The notes under the pieces were generated by a model, which had not been told where the DNA came from, ran no database searches, and saw only the letters and a program-made list of their open reading frames with translations. 64,000 nucleotides of DNA from Oceanimonas marisflavi. GTDB lineage: Bacteria > Pseudomonadota > Gammaproteobacteria > Enterobacterales > Aeromonadaceae. The stretch covers positions 124,001 through 188,000 of the forward strand of contig NZ_QAGM01000002.1 in NCBI RefSeq assembly GCF_003049725.1, read 5' to 3'. The translations under genes and the position numbers were made by a program. Shown piece by piece: positions 30,569 to 41,688 of the stretch; the first letter of the stretch is position 1, and every line of letters begins with the position of its first letter.

Positions 30569-31336
30569 CTAACGGTTACGCCATGTGGGCTCGCGCTTTT
30601 CCAGAAAGGCATTGACGCCTTCTCGCTGATCTTCGGTGTCGAACAGCGCCATAAAGGCGTCCCGCTCCCGCACTCTGCCCTCGTTCAGCGGCCGCTGCCG
30701 GGCCGACTGAATCAATGTCTTGCAGGCGGCCACCGAGCCCGGACTTTGCCGCCCGGCACTTTCGGCCAGCGCCATCGCCCGGGCCAGCAGCTCACTCTTG
30801 GGCATCACTTCTTCCACCAGACCAATATGCAATGCCTGCCCGGCGTTCAGCCGCTCGCCGCATAAAATCAGCCGCTTGGCCCAGGCTTCTCCCACCAGAT
30901 GGGGCAACAGCTGGGTGCCGCCGGCACAGGGCAACAGCCCCACCCTGGCTTCGGGCAGGCCCATTACCGCCCGCTCGGCGGCAATACGCAGATCACAGGC
31001 CAGGGCCGCTTCCAGCCCGCCCCCCATGGCATAGCCGTTAATGGCCGCCACCGACAGCCCGCGAAATGTGCTCAGTGCCTCAAAGGCCCGGCCAAAGGCT
31101 CGGGCCATGGCGTGGGCCTGGCCCTTGTCGCCATCGGCAAACAGACTGAGCTCGGCCCCGGCACAGAAAAACTTCTCGCCCTCACCGGTAAGCACCAGAC
31201 TGCGAATATCGTCGTCACCATTCAGCTCCTCCACCAACGTCGCCAGCCGGTTCAGGCTGTCCACCGTCCAGGTGTTCGCCGGCGGGTTATTCATGGTCAA
31301 CAGCGCCACTCGCCCTTGTTTTTGATAATCAATCAC
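30569..31336 (-). CDS. Enoyl-CoA hydratase (methacrylyl-CoA hydratase role)
   Basis: A 255-residue crotonase-family hydratase. Visible motifs are the CoA/oxyanion site CAGAELSLFADG, INGYAMGGGLEAALACDLRIA and the catalytic region LPEARVGLLPCAGGTQLLPHLVG. It would hydrate methacrylyl-CoA (valine) or tiglyl-CoA (isoleucine). The GTG at 31336 is taken as start because GGGGGGAGCC precedes it and family similarity begins there; the long upstream open frame runs through a structured repeat and is not coding. Confidence 0.88.
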   Translation of the reverse strand: MIDYQKQGRVALLTMNNPPANTWTVDSLNRLATLVEELNGDDDIRSLVLTGEGEKFFCAGAELSLFADGDKGQAHAMARAFGRAFEALSTFRGLSVAAINGYAMGGGLEAALACDLRIAAERAVMGLPEARVGLLPCAGGTQLLPHLVGEAWAKRLILCGERLNAGQALHIGLVEEVMPKSELLARAMALAESAGRQSPGSVAACKTLIQSARQRPLNEGRVRERDAFMALFDTEDQREGVNAFLEKREPTWRNR

Positions 31337-31673
31337 GGCTCCCCCCTTCTCTGTCTGCCGCCGACTCCAGGTCTGCCTACGCTCTGCAAACAACACCGGA
31401 GCAAGACGAAGCAGCAGCAGGGATTGCCGGAGCCGACCGTCAAATGCCATGGCCGAAAAGTTGCTCCTGCATTTTCGGCATTCCCGCCATCCATGGCGGT
31501 CAGATGCATTTGCCGAGCGTACATGGGGCGAGCTTGCTCGCCGTGACGAAGCGATGAAGCCTGACCGAACATCCTGCGAATGTTCGCAGCAGGCTTCATC
31601 GGTGAGTGGCCAATATCGCAGCGTGTCGGCGCAGGTAACCCTGCTGTTGCTTCGCACTGCGAGGCTTCTGGCC
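31337..31673. other. Non-coding gap inside the valine operon
   Basis: A 337-base gap between the acyl-CoA dehydrogenase and enoyl-CoA hydratase genes of one operon, where the neighbouring genes are only 0-10 bp apart. It is almost filled by the long structured repeat at 31408-31653. Open frames crossing it differ from its relatives at 33063-33298 and show no recognisable protein. Confidence 0.8.
31408..31653. repeat. Long structured intergenic element, copy A
   Basis: A 246-bp modular palindromic element. Outer arms 31408-31422 and 31639-31653 pair over 15 positions with one G-T wobble. Inside are arm I (CAAATGC/GCATTTG, CCATGG/CCATGG, CCGAAAA/TTTTCGG with loop GTTGCTCCTGCA), arm II (GGCGAGC-TT-GCTCGCC) and arm III (GATGAAGCCTG/CAGGCTTCATC enclosing CGAACAT/ATGTTCG). 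The copy at 33063-33298 has the same architecture with compensating base changes. It could act as an mRNA structure or as a mobile palindromic element. Confidence 0.85.
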
Positions 31674-32825
31674 TCACAGTTCACCACCTTCCGCCAGCAA
31701 CCGGCGGGCGATCAGCAGTTTCATGATTTCGTTGGTGCCTTCCAGAATGCGGTGCACCCGGGTATCGCGCACATGACGCTCCAGCGGATACTCCCGAATG
31801 TAGCCATAGCCGCCATAGAGCTGCAGCGCCTGATCGCAGACTCTAAAACCCACGTCGGTGGCAAAACGTTTGGCCATGGCGCAATAGGTGGTGGCGTCGG
31901 CATGCCCGGCATCCAGCCGGCTGGCGGCCAGCCGCACCAGCTGGCGGGCCGCCACCAGCTCGGTGGCCATGTCGGCCAGGGTGAACTGCAGCGCCTGAAA
32001 CTCGGCAAGCTTGCGGCCAAACTGACTGCGCTCCTGCAGGTAATTGCACGCCAGGTTCAGCGCCTGTTGCGCCGTGCCCAGGGAACAGCTGGCGATATTG
32101 ATGCGGCCGCCGTCCAGCCCCTTCATGGCCAGTTTAAAGCCCTCGCCTTCCTGCCCCAGCATCTGGTGGGCGGACACCCGCACGCCGTCAAAGGTCACGC
32201 TGCGGGTGGGCTGACTGTGCCAGCCCATCTTGTCTTCCGGCCGGCCGACTTCAATGCCGGGGCTGTCGGCATCAAGGGCAAAGGCGGAAATGCCGCCGGG
32301 ACCCTCACCGCCGGTGCGGGCCATCACCACCAGCACCTGAGTGCTGCCCGCTCCCGAGATAAACATCTTGCTGCCGGTCAGTTCATAGTGGTCGCCCACT
32401 TTCTTCGCCTGAGTTTTAAGGGATGCGGCATCGGAGCCGGCATTGGGCTCAGTAAGGCAATAGGAGCCCAGCAAACGGCCACTGATCATGCCTTCCCGCC
32501 ATTTCTCCCAGACCGCTTTTTCTGCGGTGCTGGCAATCATCCAGGTCACCATATTGTGAATGGTGAGAAAGGCGGTGGTGGAGGTGCAGCCCATGGCCAG
32601 CCGTTCAAAGATCAGACTGGCATCGAGCCGGGACAGCCCCAGACCACCGGCGGCCTCGGGGGTATACAGGGCGCACAGGCCCAGTTCGCCGGCCTGCTGC
32701 AGGGTCTCCACCGGAAAGTGATGGTCTCTGTCCCACTGGGCCGCATGGGGCGCCAGCGCCTTGTCGGCAAACTCCCCCGCCAGCGCCACAAAGGCCCGCT
32801 GATCCTCATTCAGTTCAAAATCCAT
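31674..32825 (-). CDS. Acyl-CoA dehydrogenase (isobutyryl-CoA/2-methylacyl-CoA dehydrogenase-like)
   Basis: A 383-residue FAD-dependent acyl-CoA dehydrogenase. FAD and substrate motifs are CLTEPNAGSDAASLKTQAKK and ISGAGSTQVLVVMART; QLYGGYGYIREYPLERHVRD and the catalytic glutamate in RILEGTNEIMKLLIARR follow. The glutamate position is typical of short- and medium-chain enzymes, unlike isovaleryl-CoA dehydrogenase. Position after mmsA suggests isobutyryl-CoA or 2-methylbutyryl-CoA as substrate. GGGAGGGCTC precedes the ATG. Structured repeats lie on both sides of the gene. Confidence 0.92.
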   Translation of the reverse strand: MDFELNEDQRAFVALAGEFADKALAPHAAQWDRDHHFPVETLQQAGELGLCALYTPEAAGGLGLSRLDASLIFERLAMGCTSTTAFLTIHNMVTWMIASTAEKAVWEKWREGMISGRLLGSYCLTEPNAGSDAASLKTQAKKVGDHYELTGSKMFISGAGSTQVLVVMARTGGEGPGGISAFALDADSPGIEVGRPEDKMGWHSQPTRSVTFDGVRVSAHQMLGQEGEGFKLAMKGLDGGRINIASCSLGTAQQALNLACNYLQERSQFGRKLAEFQALQFTLADMATELVAARQLVRLAASRLDAGHADATTYCAMAKRFATDVGFRVCDQALQLYGGYGYIREYPLERHVRDTRVHRILEGTNEIMKLLIARRLLAEGGEL

Positions 32826-32889
32826 GAGCCCTCCCCGCTAAAGCTGGAAGCTAAAATCCTGCCAACACCTGTCTGACAGGCCATAAAAA

Positions 32890-33007
32890 GCGACGCATCA
32901 GCAGGGTTACCTCCGCCGACACGCTGCGAGTACATCCATGTAGCGCTCGGCACATGCCGTCCATGGCATGTGACGGTCGGCTCCGGTAATCCCTGCTGCT
33001 GCTTCGC
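32890..33007. repeat. Short structured intergenic element, copy B1 (inverted)
   Basis: A 118-bp element in the opposite orientation to copy A. CAGCAGGGTTACC at its left pairs with GGTAATCCCTGCTG at its right with one unpaired A, GCCGAC pairs with GTCGGC, and CACATGCC-GTCCAT-GGCATGTG forms an internal hairpin. Outer sequences match the arms of copy A and the element at 42790-42903, but the arm II and III modules are missing. Confidence 0.8.
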
Positions 33008-33062
33008 GCCACATTGGAGTTGCCTGATAACGGTTTGCCGGCTACTCGGTGTCAAAACAGGA

Positions 33063-33298
33063 GGGCAAGGGGTGTCTGCTTCGCCGCACCCTCTGCGCCA
33101 GGGCCGAAAATTGCTCCTGCATTTTCGGCATTCCCGCCATCCCTGGCGGTCAGATGCGCAGCGGAGCCTCCATGGGGCGAGCTTGCTCGCCAAAACGAGC
33201 CATTTCAGCTCGACCGAATATCCGGTGAATATTCGCAGCGGGCTGAAATGGCGAGTGGCCTGCTCCACGGCGTGTCGGCGAAGTAGTACGCCTTGCCC
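33063..33298. repeat. Long structured intergenic element, copy B2
   Basis: A 236-bp relative of copy A. The outer arms are different but complementary: GGGCAAGG/CCTTGCCC and CTTCGCCG/CGGCGAAG. Arm I has CTGCGC/GCGCAG and CCAGGG/CCCTGG in place of CAAATGC/GCATTTG and CCATGG/CCATGG. Arm III has GCCATTTCAGC/GCTGAAATGGC in place of GATGAAGCCTG/CAGGCTTCATC. The loop TTGCTCCTGCA and arm II (GGCGAGCTTGCTCGCC) are unchanged. Such compensation implies selection, or a copying process, acting on structure. Confidence 0.85.
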
Positions 33299-33349
33299 GA
33301 CGATGTGGCACGTCCCAGCAGACACCTTTCTAAACTCCAGCTCTGGTGT

Positions 33350-34843
33350 TCATTTCAGGTGAATCGACAGGTTGGGGCCAGCCACGACATCGTCGTCGAA
33401 CCAGCGGGCGGTGACGGTTTTGGTTTCGGTGTAAAAGCGCACCGCCTGTTTGCCGTAGGCGTGCAGATCGCCGTAAAAGGAGCCGCGCCAGCCGGTAAAG
33501 GAAAAAAATGGCAGTGGTACCGGTATGGGTACATTGATGCCCACCTGCCCCACCTGTATGTCCATCTGGTATTTGCGCGCCGCCGCCCCCGAGGCGGTAA
33601 AAATGGAGGTGCCGTTGCCATAGGGGTTGGCGTTGACCAGCGAAATGGCTTCATCCAGGGTGTCCGCGGTCATCAGCAGCAACACGGGGCCGAATATCTC
33701 TTCGGTGTAAATGCGCATGTCAGGAGTGACGCCGGCAAACAGAGTGGGCCCCACCCAGTTGCCGTCCGGGTGGCCACTTACCGTGCACTGGCTGCCATCC
33801 AGCAAGCAGTCGGCCCCTTCCTGCTTGCCGGCTTCAATCAGCCCCAGCACCCGGGTTTTGGCGGCCTGACTGATGAGCGGCCCGTACCCCGCCTGCGGGT
33901 CATCCCAGGCACCGGGGTGCACCTTCGCCAGCGCTTCCTTGATTTCAGGGATCCACTCCTGGGCCTCGCCCACCAGCACCCCTACGGAAATGGCCATGCA
34001 GCGCTGACCGGCAGCGCCCACCGAAGAACCTACCAGATTGTTGATGGCCTGCTGCTTGTTGGCATCGGGCATCACCACCATGTGGTTCTTGGCGCCGGCA
34101 AACACCTGCGCCCGCTTTAACCGGTCGGTGGCGGTGCGGTACACATGCCGCCCCACCGTCACCGAGCCCACAAAGGAGACGGCGGCAATATCATCGTGAG
34201 TCAGCAGCCGGTCCACCACTTCGGCACCGCCGTGCACAATATTGAGCAGGCCATCGGGTGCCCCCGCTTCCCGAAACAGCTTGGCCAGCTCCATGGGCAC
34301 CAGCGGATCCTGCTCGGAAGGCTTGAGCACAAAGGTATTGCCGCAGGCGATGGCCAGCGGGAACATCCACAGCGGGATCATGGCCGGAAAGTTAAAGGGA
34401 GTGATGCCCAGGCACACACCCAGCGGCTGGCTGAAACTGTAGCAGTCTACGCCGGCGGCCACATCGGCCTGGGTTTCACCCAGAGTCAGTGACGCCACGT
34501 TGGCAGCCTGCTCCACCACCTCTATGCCCCGCCAGACATCCCCTCTGGCATCTTCCAGGGTTTTGCCGGTATCCCGGCTGAGCAGTTGCGCCAGCTCATC
34601 ATGCCGCTCCTTGAGCAGGGTCTGGTAGCGCAGCATCAGCCGGGCTCGCTCCGGCACCGGCACATGCCGCCACTGTTCAAAGGCGGTCTTTGCCGCTGCC
34701 ACCGCCGCATTGACTTCCTCACCGGTGGTACAGGGCAGACGCGCAATCACCTTCTGGGTGGCCGGATTGGTCACCTCCAGCCAGGTTTGAGTCTGACTCT
34801 GCACCATGCTGCCGTTGATCAGCAGCGGAACCTGATAGGCCAT
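33350..34843 (-). CDS. mmsA: Methylmalonate-semialdehyde dehydrogenase (CoA-acylating)
   Basis: MmsA converts methylmalonate semialdehyde to propionyl-CoA (and malonate semialdehyde to acetyl-CoA) with NAD and CoA. The 497-residue aldehyde-dehydrogenase-fold protein has [45 protein letters not shown] and the nucleophile cysteine in [12 protein letters not shown]. The [27 protein letters not shown] ending is typical of MmsA. It sits between the thiolase and acyl-CoA dehydrogenase genes. Confidence 0.96.
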   Translation of the reverse strand: MAYQVPLLINGSMVQSQTQTWLEVTNPATQKVIARLPCTTGEEVNAAVAAAKTAFEQWRHVPVPERARLMLRYQTLLKERHDELAQLLSRDTGKTLEDARGDVWRGIEVVEQAANVASLTLGETQADVAAGVDCYSFSQPLGVCLGITPFNFPAMIPLWMFPLAIACGNTFVLKPSEQDPLVPMELAKLFREAGAPDGLLNIVHGGAEVVDRLLTHDDIAAVSFVGSVTVGRHVYRTATDRLKRAQVFAGAKNHMVVMPDANKQQAINNLVGSSVGAAGQRCMAISVGVLVGEAQEWIPEIKEALAKVHPGAWDDPQAGYGPLISQAAKTRVLGLIEAGKQEGADCLLDGSQCTVSGHPDGNWVGPTLFAGVTPDMRIYTEEIFGPVLLLMTADTLDEAISLVNANPYGNGTSIFTASGAAARKYQMDIQVGQVGINVPIPVPLPFFSFTGWRGSFYGDLHAYGKQAVRFYTETKTVTARWFDDDVVAGPNLSIHLK

Positions 34844-34852
34844 GGATTCACC

Positions 34853-36040
34853 TCATTCACACAGTTCAATCGCCAGCGCCGTGGCCTCGCCACCGCCAAT
34901 GCACAGAGCCGCCACCCCGCGCCTGAGCCCGCGCCGGCGCAGGGCATGAAGCAGGGTCACCACAATGCGCGCGCCACTGGCACCGATGGGATGCCCGAGG
35001 GCACAGGCACCGCCGTTCACATTCACCTTGTCCGGGTCGAGCCCCAGCTCTTGAATGGCCAGCAGGGTCATCACCGCAAAGGCTTCGTTGATTTCAAACA
35101 GATCCACATCATTCGCGCACCATTCCAGTTGCGTCAGCAGCTTTCGAATGGCACCGATGGGCGCCAGGGTAAACTCGGCAGGCGCTTGCGCATGGGTGGC
35201 ATGCCCAAGAATGCGCGCCAGGGGTTTGAGGCTCAGCGCTTTTGCCTTGCTTTCGGTGGTCAGCACCAGGGCGGCGGCGCCGTCGGAAATGGAGCTGGAA
35301 TTGGCGGCGGTCACAGTGCCGTCTTTGGTAAAAGCGGGTTTAAGGGTGGGTATTTTTTTCAGGTCTGCCCTGCCGGGCTGCTCGTCGGTGTCGATCTCGG
35401 TGTCGCCCCCACGGCTGCTTACCGTGACCGGGGCAATTTCCTCGTGAAAGTCCCCTTCATCAATGGCCCGCTGGGCCCGTCGCAGCGAGGTAATGGCAAA
35501 GTCATCCATTTGCTGGCGGGTAACACCAAAGCCATCGGCGGTGCGCTGGGCAAAGCACCCCATCAGGCCGCCTTCATAGGCGTCTTCCAGGCCATCGAGA
35601 AACATGTGATCCAGCAGCTGGCCGTGACCCAGTCGCAATCCGGCTCTGGCTCTGGGTACCAGATAAGGGGCCTGGCTCATGCTTTCCATGCCGCCGGCCA
35701 CCATCAGCGAGGCCGAGCCCGCCAGCAGTTGATCATAAGCCAGCATCAGCGCCTTCATGCCCGAGCCGCACATCTTGTTGACCGTGGTGCAGGGTACCGA
35801 CACCGGCAGACCCGCCCTCAGCGCCGCCTGCCGGGCCGGAGCCTGGCCCTGACCGGCAGGCAGCACGCAGCCCATAATCACTTCATCCACTTGCTCGCTG
35901 CTCACGCCGCTGCGCGCCAGTGCCGCCTTAATGGCCACCGCGCCCAGCCGGTGGGCGGGCTCCTGACCAAGAGCCCCCATCAGCCCGCCCATGGGGGTAC
36001 GGGCGGCGGCAACCATCACAATCTGATTTCCTGTGCTCAT
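34853..36040 (-). CDS. Acetyl-CoA C-acetyltransferase (thiolase)
   Basis: A 395-residue thiolase, first gene of the minus-strand branched-chain operon. Catalytic residues are visible: nucleophile cysteine in [14 protein letters not shown], histidine in [16 protein letters not shown], and the second cysteine in [13 protein letters not shown]. It would cleave acetoacetyl-CoA from leucine breakdown or 2-methylacetoacetyl-CoA from isoleucine. It is divergent from liuA across a 109-bp gap. The Shewanella cluster has the same gene in this place (atoB). Confidence 0.92.
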   Translation of the reverse strand: MSTGNQIVMVAAARTPMGGLMGALGQEPAHRLGAVAIKAALARSGVSSEQVDEVIMGCVLPAGQGQAPARQAALRAGLPVSVPCTTVNKMCGSGMKALMLAYDQLLAGSASLMVAGGMESMSQAPYLVPRARAGLRLGHGQLLDHMFLDGLEDAYEGGLMGCFAQRTADGFGVTRQQMDDFAITSLRRAQRAIDEGDFHEEIAPVTVSSRGGDTEIDTDEQPGRADLKKIPTLKPAFTKDGTVTAANSSSISDGAAALVLTTESKAKALSLKPLARILGHATHAQAPAEFTLAPIGAIRKLLTQLEWCANDVDLFEINEAFAVMTLLAIQELGLDPDKVNVNGGACALGHPIGASGARIVVTLLHALRRRGLRRGVAALCIGGGEATALAIELCE

Positions 36041-36149
36041 GCTGGCCTCGTCACTGAAAATGCTTGTGTCCGTTAAAGCTTAGTGGCTTCCACTGACTAT
36101 AGTTAATGCATTCAAACGAACCCGGTTTACCGGCTTCACAGGAGATCAC
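36041..36149. promoter_or_regulatory. Divergent promoter region of the valine/isoleucine and leucine operons
   Basis: This 109-bp gap must drive both operons. TATAGT at 36098-36103 is a fair -10 for liuA. The small palindrome AGTGG-CTT-CCACT (36082-36094) lies in the spacer upstream of it, a position used by MerR-type activators such as LiuR. No liuR gene is present next to it. The operator call is tentative. Confidence 0.5.
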
Positions 36150-37313
36150 ATGGCCCCTTACCCCACCCTCAATCTTGATCTCGGCGACATTCATACCCTG
36201 CTGCGCGAACAGGTGGCCGCCTTTGCGCAAAAGGAAATCGCCCCCCTGGCCGAGGCCATCGACCGGGACAACCGCTTTCCCGCCGAGCTCTGGCCAAAGC
36301 TGGGGAGCATGGGGCTGTTTGGCATTACCGTGTCAGAGGAAATGGGCGGCGTGAACATGGGCTATCTGGCTCATGTGCTGGCCATGGAGGAGATCAGCCG
36401 GGCCTCGGCCTCGGTGGGGCTGTCTTACGGGGCTCACTCCAATCTGTGCGTGAACCAGATCCACCGTCACGGCAGTGAGGAGCAGCAACGCCGCTATCTG
36501 CCTGCGCTGCTTAGCGGCGAACAGATAGGCGCGCTGGCCATGTCCGAGCCCGGGGCCGGCTCCGATGTGGTGGCCATGAAACTCAGCGCAAAAAAAGACG
36601 GTGATCACTTTGTGCTGAACGGCAACAAGATGTGGATCACCAACGGCCCCGATGCTCAGGTATTCGTGGTCTATGCCAAGACCAATCCCCAGGCGAGAGC
36701 AAAAGGCATCAGTGCCTTTATTGTGGAAGCCGGCACCCCCGGCTTCTCTACGGCACAGAAGCTCGACAAGCTCGGTATGCGCGGCTCCAACACCTGCGAG
36801 CTGGTGTTTCAGGACTGCCGGGTGCCCGCCGCCAACCTGCTGGGACCGCTGAACGACGGCGTAAAGGTGCTGATGAGCGGCCTGGACACCGAGCGGCTGG
36901 TGCTGGCCGGCGGGCCGCTGGGCATTATGGCGGCGGCCATGGATCTGGTGGTGCCCTATGTGCGCGAGCGCAAGCAGTTTGGCCAGGCTATTGGCGAGTT
37001 TCAGCTGGTGCAGGGCAAGCTGGCCGACATGTATACCCGCATGAATGCCGCCCGCTGTTACACCTACATGACCGCCATGGCGGCAGACAGAGGCAGGCTC
37101 AGCCGCCAGGACGCCGCCGGCGTCATTCTGCTCGCCGCCGAAACCGCCACCCAGGTGGCTCTCGACGCCATTCAGCTGCTGGGCGGCAACGGCTATATCA
37201 ATGAGTATCCCGCCGGCCGCCTGCTGCGGGACGCCAAGCTCTATGAAATCGGGGCCGGCACCTCGGAGATTCGGCGCATGCTGATCGGCCGGGAGCTGGT
37301 GCGTGAATCTTAA
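36150..37313 (+). CDS. liuA: Isovaleryl-CoA dehydrogenase
   Basis: LiuA oxidises isovaleryl-CoA to 3-methylcrotonyl-CoA in leucine catabolism, passing electrons to ETF. The 387-residue acyl-CoA dehydrogenase carries [19 protein letters not shown] and, diagnostically, [19 protein letters not shown], which holds the catalytic glutamate in isovaleryl-CoA dehydrogenases. The usual C-terminal glutamate site reads [17 protein letters not shown], as in human IVD. CAGGAGATCAC precedes the ATG. It leads the liuABCDE operon. Confidence 0.96.
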   Translation: MAPYPTLNLDLGDIHTLLREQVAAFAQKEIAPLAEAIDRDNRFPAELWPKLGSMGLFGITVSEEMGGVNMGYLAHVLAMEEISRASASVGLSYGAHSNLCVNQIHRHGSEEQQRRYLPALLSGEQIGALAMSEPGAGSDVVAMKLSAKKDGDHFVLNGNKMWITNGPDAQVFVVYAKTNPQARAKGISAFIVEAGTPGFSTAQKLDKLGMRGSNTCELVFQDCRVPAANLLGPLNDGVKVLMSGLDTERLVLAGGPLGIMAAAMDLVVPYVRERKQFGQAIGEFQLVQGKLADMYTRMNAARCYTYMTAMAADRGRLSRQDAAGVILLAAETATQVALDAIQLLGGNGYINEYPAGRLLRDAKLYEIGAGTSEIRRMLIGRELVRES

Positions 37314-37322
37314 GGAGCCGTT

Positions 37323-38927
<1,605 letters not shown>

Positions 38928-38935
38928 GAGGTGTC

Positions 38936-39727
38936 ATGTCTGACCCCGTATTGCTGCAACCCTCCGGCAAGGGCGTGTGGGAGCTGGTACTGAACAACCC
39001 CGAGCGCCGCAATGTGCTGAACGAAGCCGCTATCGATGCCTTTCATGCCCGCCTGAGCGAGGCCGAAGCCGAGACAAGCCTACGCCTGCTGGTGCTGAAG
39101 GCCGAGGGCAGGCACTTTTGCGCCGGAGCGGATCTGGGCTGGATGCAGCGGGCTGCCGAATTAAGCCCGGCACAAAACCGCGCCGATGCCGCCCGGCTCG
39201 CCGAGCTGCTGTGGCGGCTGGATCGCTTTGCTCAACCCACCCTGGCACTGGTGCAGGGGGCGGCCTACGGCGGCGCGCTGGGGCTGGTGTGCGCCTGCGA
39301 TATTGTGATTGCCGCCGATGACGCCCGCTTTTGCCTGAGTGAAACCCGTCTGGGGCTTATTCCCGCCACCATCTCCCCCTATGTACTGCGGGTGCTGGGG
39401 GCCCGTCAGGCCCGGCGCTATATGCTGAGTGCGGAAGTGATCGACGCTCACCGTGCCGGGGAGCTGGGGCTGGTGCATGAAGTGGCAAATTCTTCCCTTG
39501 AGCAGGCCGCCGCCCCCATTATTGAGGCACTGCTGCGGGGCGGCCCTCAAGCGCAAATCGCAGCCAAAACCCTGATTCGGGACTATGCCGGCCAACCGCT
39601 CAACCGGGCCCTGGTAACTGACAGCGCAGCGCGCCTGGCCGCCCTGCGCGTCACCGATGAAGCCCGGGAAGGGCTGGCCGCTTTTATGAAAAAGCGCACG
39701 CCGGACTGGGAGGACGATTTATGCTGA
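38936..39727 (+). CDS. liuC: Methylglutaconyl-CoA hydratase
   Basis: LiuC hydrates 3-methylglutaconyl-CoA to HMG-CoA. The 263-residue crotonase-family protein contains RHFCAGADLGWMQ, VQGAAYGGALGLVCACDIVIA and SETRLGLIPATISPYVLRVLG. The ATG at 38936 follows AGGAGGTGTC; an in-frame extension upstream lies inside liuB and is not used. It overlaps liuD by seven bases. Confidence 0.95.
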   Translation: MSDPVLLQPSGKGVWELVLNNPERRNVLNEAAIDAFHARLSEAEAETSLRLLVLKAEGRHFCAGADLGWMQRAAELSPAQNRADAARLAELLWRLDRFAQPTLALVQGAAYGGALGLVCACDIVIAADDARFCLSETRLGLIPATISPYVLRVLGARQARRYMLSAEVIDAHRAGELGLVHEVANSSLEQAAAPIIEALLRGGPQAQIAAKTLIRDYAGQPLNRALVTDSAARLAALRVTDEAREGLAAFMKKRTPDWEDDLC

Positions 39728-41688
39728 CCAGACTGCTGGTGGCCAACCGGGGCGAAATTGCCTGCCGGGTGCTGCGCACCGCGCGCCGGCTGGGGCTGCA
39801 CACCATTGCCGTGTATTCCGATGCCGACCGCCACGCCCTGCATGTGGAGCTGGCCGACGAGGCCTGGCGTCTGGGCCCGGCACCGGCAGTGAAAAGTTAT
39901 CTTAATCAGGCGGCACTGCTGGAGATTGCCGCCGCCTGCGGGGCCGATGCCGTGCACCCGGGTTACGGCTTTCTCTCGGAAAACGCCGGTTTTGCGCAGG
40001 CCTGTGCCGACACCGGCCTGGTGTTTGTGGGGCCGCCCCCTGCCGCCATTGCCGCCATGGGCGACAAGGCCGCCGCCAAGGCGCTGATGGCGTCTGCCGG
40101 TGTACCCTTGGTGCCCGGCTATCACGGTGAGGAGCAGAGCAATGAACGACTGAAAACCGAGGCCGATGCCTGCGGTTATCCGCTGTTGCTGAAGGCGGTG
40201 GCCGGCGGCGGCGGCAAGGGCATGCGCATTGTGCATGAGCCCGGTGAGTTTAATGAGGCGCTGGCCGCTGCCCGCCGCGAGGCCAGGGCCGCCTTTGGCA
40301 ACGACGCCATGCTGCTGGAACGCTATCTGCCCGACGCCCGCCATGTGGAAGTGCAGGTATTCTGCGATGCCCACCGCAACGGCCTTTACCTTTCCGAGCG
40401 GGACTGCTCGGTACAGCGTCGGCATCAGAAAATTCTGGAAGAAGCCCCCGCCCCCGGACTGAGCCCGGCCACCCGCACCGCCATGGGGGAAGCGGCGGTG
40501 CGCGCCGCTCAGGCCATCGACTATCGCGGTGCCGGCACCGTGGAGTTTCTCTATACCGACGACGGCTACTTTTACTTTATGGAGATGAATACCCGGCTGC
40601 AGGTGGAGCATCCGGTGACCGAGTTTATTACCGGGCTGGATCTGGTGGAATGGCAGTTGCGCGTGGCGGCGGGCGAGCCCCTGCCGCTCACTCAAGAAGA
40701 AGTCACCCTGAGCGGTCATGCAGTGGAAGCCCGTATCTACGCCGAGGACGCCGAGCACGGCTTTTTGCCCGCCGCCGGCACCCTGCATGTGCTGCGTGAG
40801 CCAGCCACCTCAAGCCGGGTGCGCCTCGATACCGGGGCGCGTGAAGGCGATGAGGTGGGCATTTATTACGATCCGCTGATCGCCAAGCTGATCGTGCACG
40901 ATCAAACCCGTGATGCCGCCCTGGCCGGACTGGCCCGAGCACTGGCGCAGTACCGCATCGGCGGCGCCAAAACCAATATCGGCTTTTTGCATCGCCTGTG
41001 CCGTCACCCCGCCTTTGTAGCCGGCGAGCTGCACACTCAGTTTATTGAGCAGCACGAGCACAGCCTTTTTCCGGCTCCTGAATTGTCTGCCGGCGAGGTG
41101 CTGGCGCTGGGGGCGCTGGCTTATGCTCTGCGTCTGCCACAACGTGGCGCCTCTCCCTTTGCTGCCGCCACCGGCTGGCGGCTGAACCAGCCGGCGGAAT
41201 ACCCGTTGCGTCTGGACTATGCCGGTAACCTGCATGATGTCACCCTGACCACCGCCGAGGCCGGCTGGCGTGCACGAGTGAATGAGCAAGAGTTTGACCT
41301 GCAAGGCGAGCTGGCCGGTGAACAGCTGCGGGTAATGCTGAATGATCGCCGGATCAGCCTGCATCTGGCCGGTGACAACGACAATCTCTGGCTGTTCCAT
41401 CAAGGCCAGCGCTTCGATCTGCGCAGGGTAACTGACGAGGCCGGCACCGCCCGGCATAACACGGGTGGCAGCCTCACCGCCCCCATGCCCGGGCTGGTGG
41501 GAGAACTGAACGTGGCCGAAGGCGACGAAGTTACCGAGGGCCAGACCCTGCTGGTGCTGGAAGCCATGAAAATGGAGCACCCCATTCGCGCCCCCATGGA
41601 CGGCACAGTGACAGAAATCCACTTTCGCGCCGGAGAGCAGGTGAGTGAAGGCGATGAGCTGTTACGGCTGGAGGCCGATGATGGATAG
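39721..41688 (+). CDS. liuD: 3-methylcrotonyl-CoA carboxylase, alpha (biotin) subunit
   Basis: LiuD carries biotin carboxylase and biotin carrier domains in 655 residues. The N-terminal domain has LLVANRGEIACRVLRTARRLG, the ATP-grasp KAVAGGGGKGMRIVHE and EMNTRLQVEHPVTEFITGLDLVEWQ. The C-terminal biotinyl domain has the modified lysine in VLEAMKMEHPI. It needs biotinylation by a BirA ligase encoded elsewhere. Partner of LiuB. Confidence 0.97.
   Translation: MLTRLLVANRGEIACRVLRTARRLGLHTIAVYSDADRHALHVELADEAWRLGPAPAVKSYLNQAALLEIAAACGADAVHPGYGFLSENAGFAQACADTGLVFVGPPPAAIAAMGDKAAAKALMASAGVPLVPGYHGEEQSNERLKTEADACGYPLLLKAVAGGGGKGMRIVHEPGEFNEALAAARREARAAFGNDAMLLERYLPDARHVEVQVFCDAHRNGLYLSERDCSVQRRHQKILEEAPAPGLSPATRTAMGEAAVRAAQAIDYRGAGTVEFLYTDDGYFYFMEMNTRLQVEHPVTEFITGLDLVEWQLRVAAGEPLPLTQEEVTLSGHAVEARIYAEDAEHGFLPAAGTLHVLREPATSSRVRLDTGAREGDEVGIYYDPLIAKLIVHDQTRDAALAGLARALAQYRIGGAKTNIGFLHRLCRHPAFVAGELHTQFIEQHEHSLFPAPELSAGEVLALGALAYALRLPQRGASPFAAATGWRLNQPAEYPLRLDYAGNLHDVTLTTAEAGWRARVNEQEFDLQGELAGEQLRVMLNDRRISLHLAGDNDNLWLFHQGQRFDLRRVTDEAGTARHNTGGSLTAPMPGLVGELNVAEGDEVTEGQTLLVLEAMKMEHPIRAPMDGTVTEIHFRAGEQVSEGDELLRLEADDG

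Larger units (their letters stand above)
32826..33349. other. Repeat-filled non-coding gap between mmsA and the acyl-CoA dehydrogenase gene
   Basis: A 524-base gap in an otherwise compact operon. It contains the short element at 32890-33007 in inverted orientation and the long element at 33063-33298. I see no convincing gene. The gap also holds AGCTGGAAGC low-complexity sequence beside the dehydrogenase start. Confidence 0.8.

Noticed and set aside
31408-33298. Integron attC-site interpretation of the long palindromic elements
   Set aside because: I found no RYYYAAC/GTTRRRY core-site pair at the ends, no cassette-like genes between copies and no integrase in the window; the flanking genes are an ordinary catabolic operon.
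32810-33325. Open frames running through the structured repeats (also near 31333-31677)
   Set aside because: The translations come from palindromic repeat DNA. Stem changes between copies preserve base pairing, not reading frame or amino acids.
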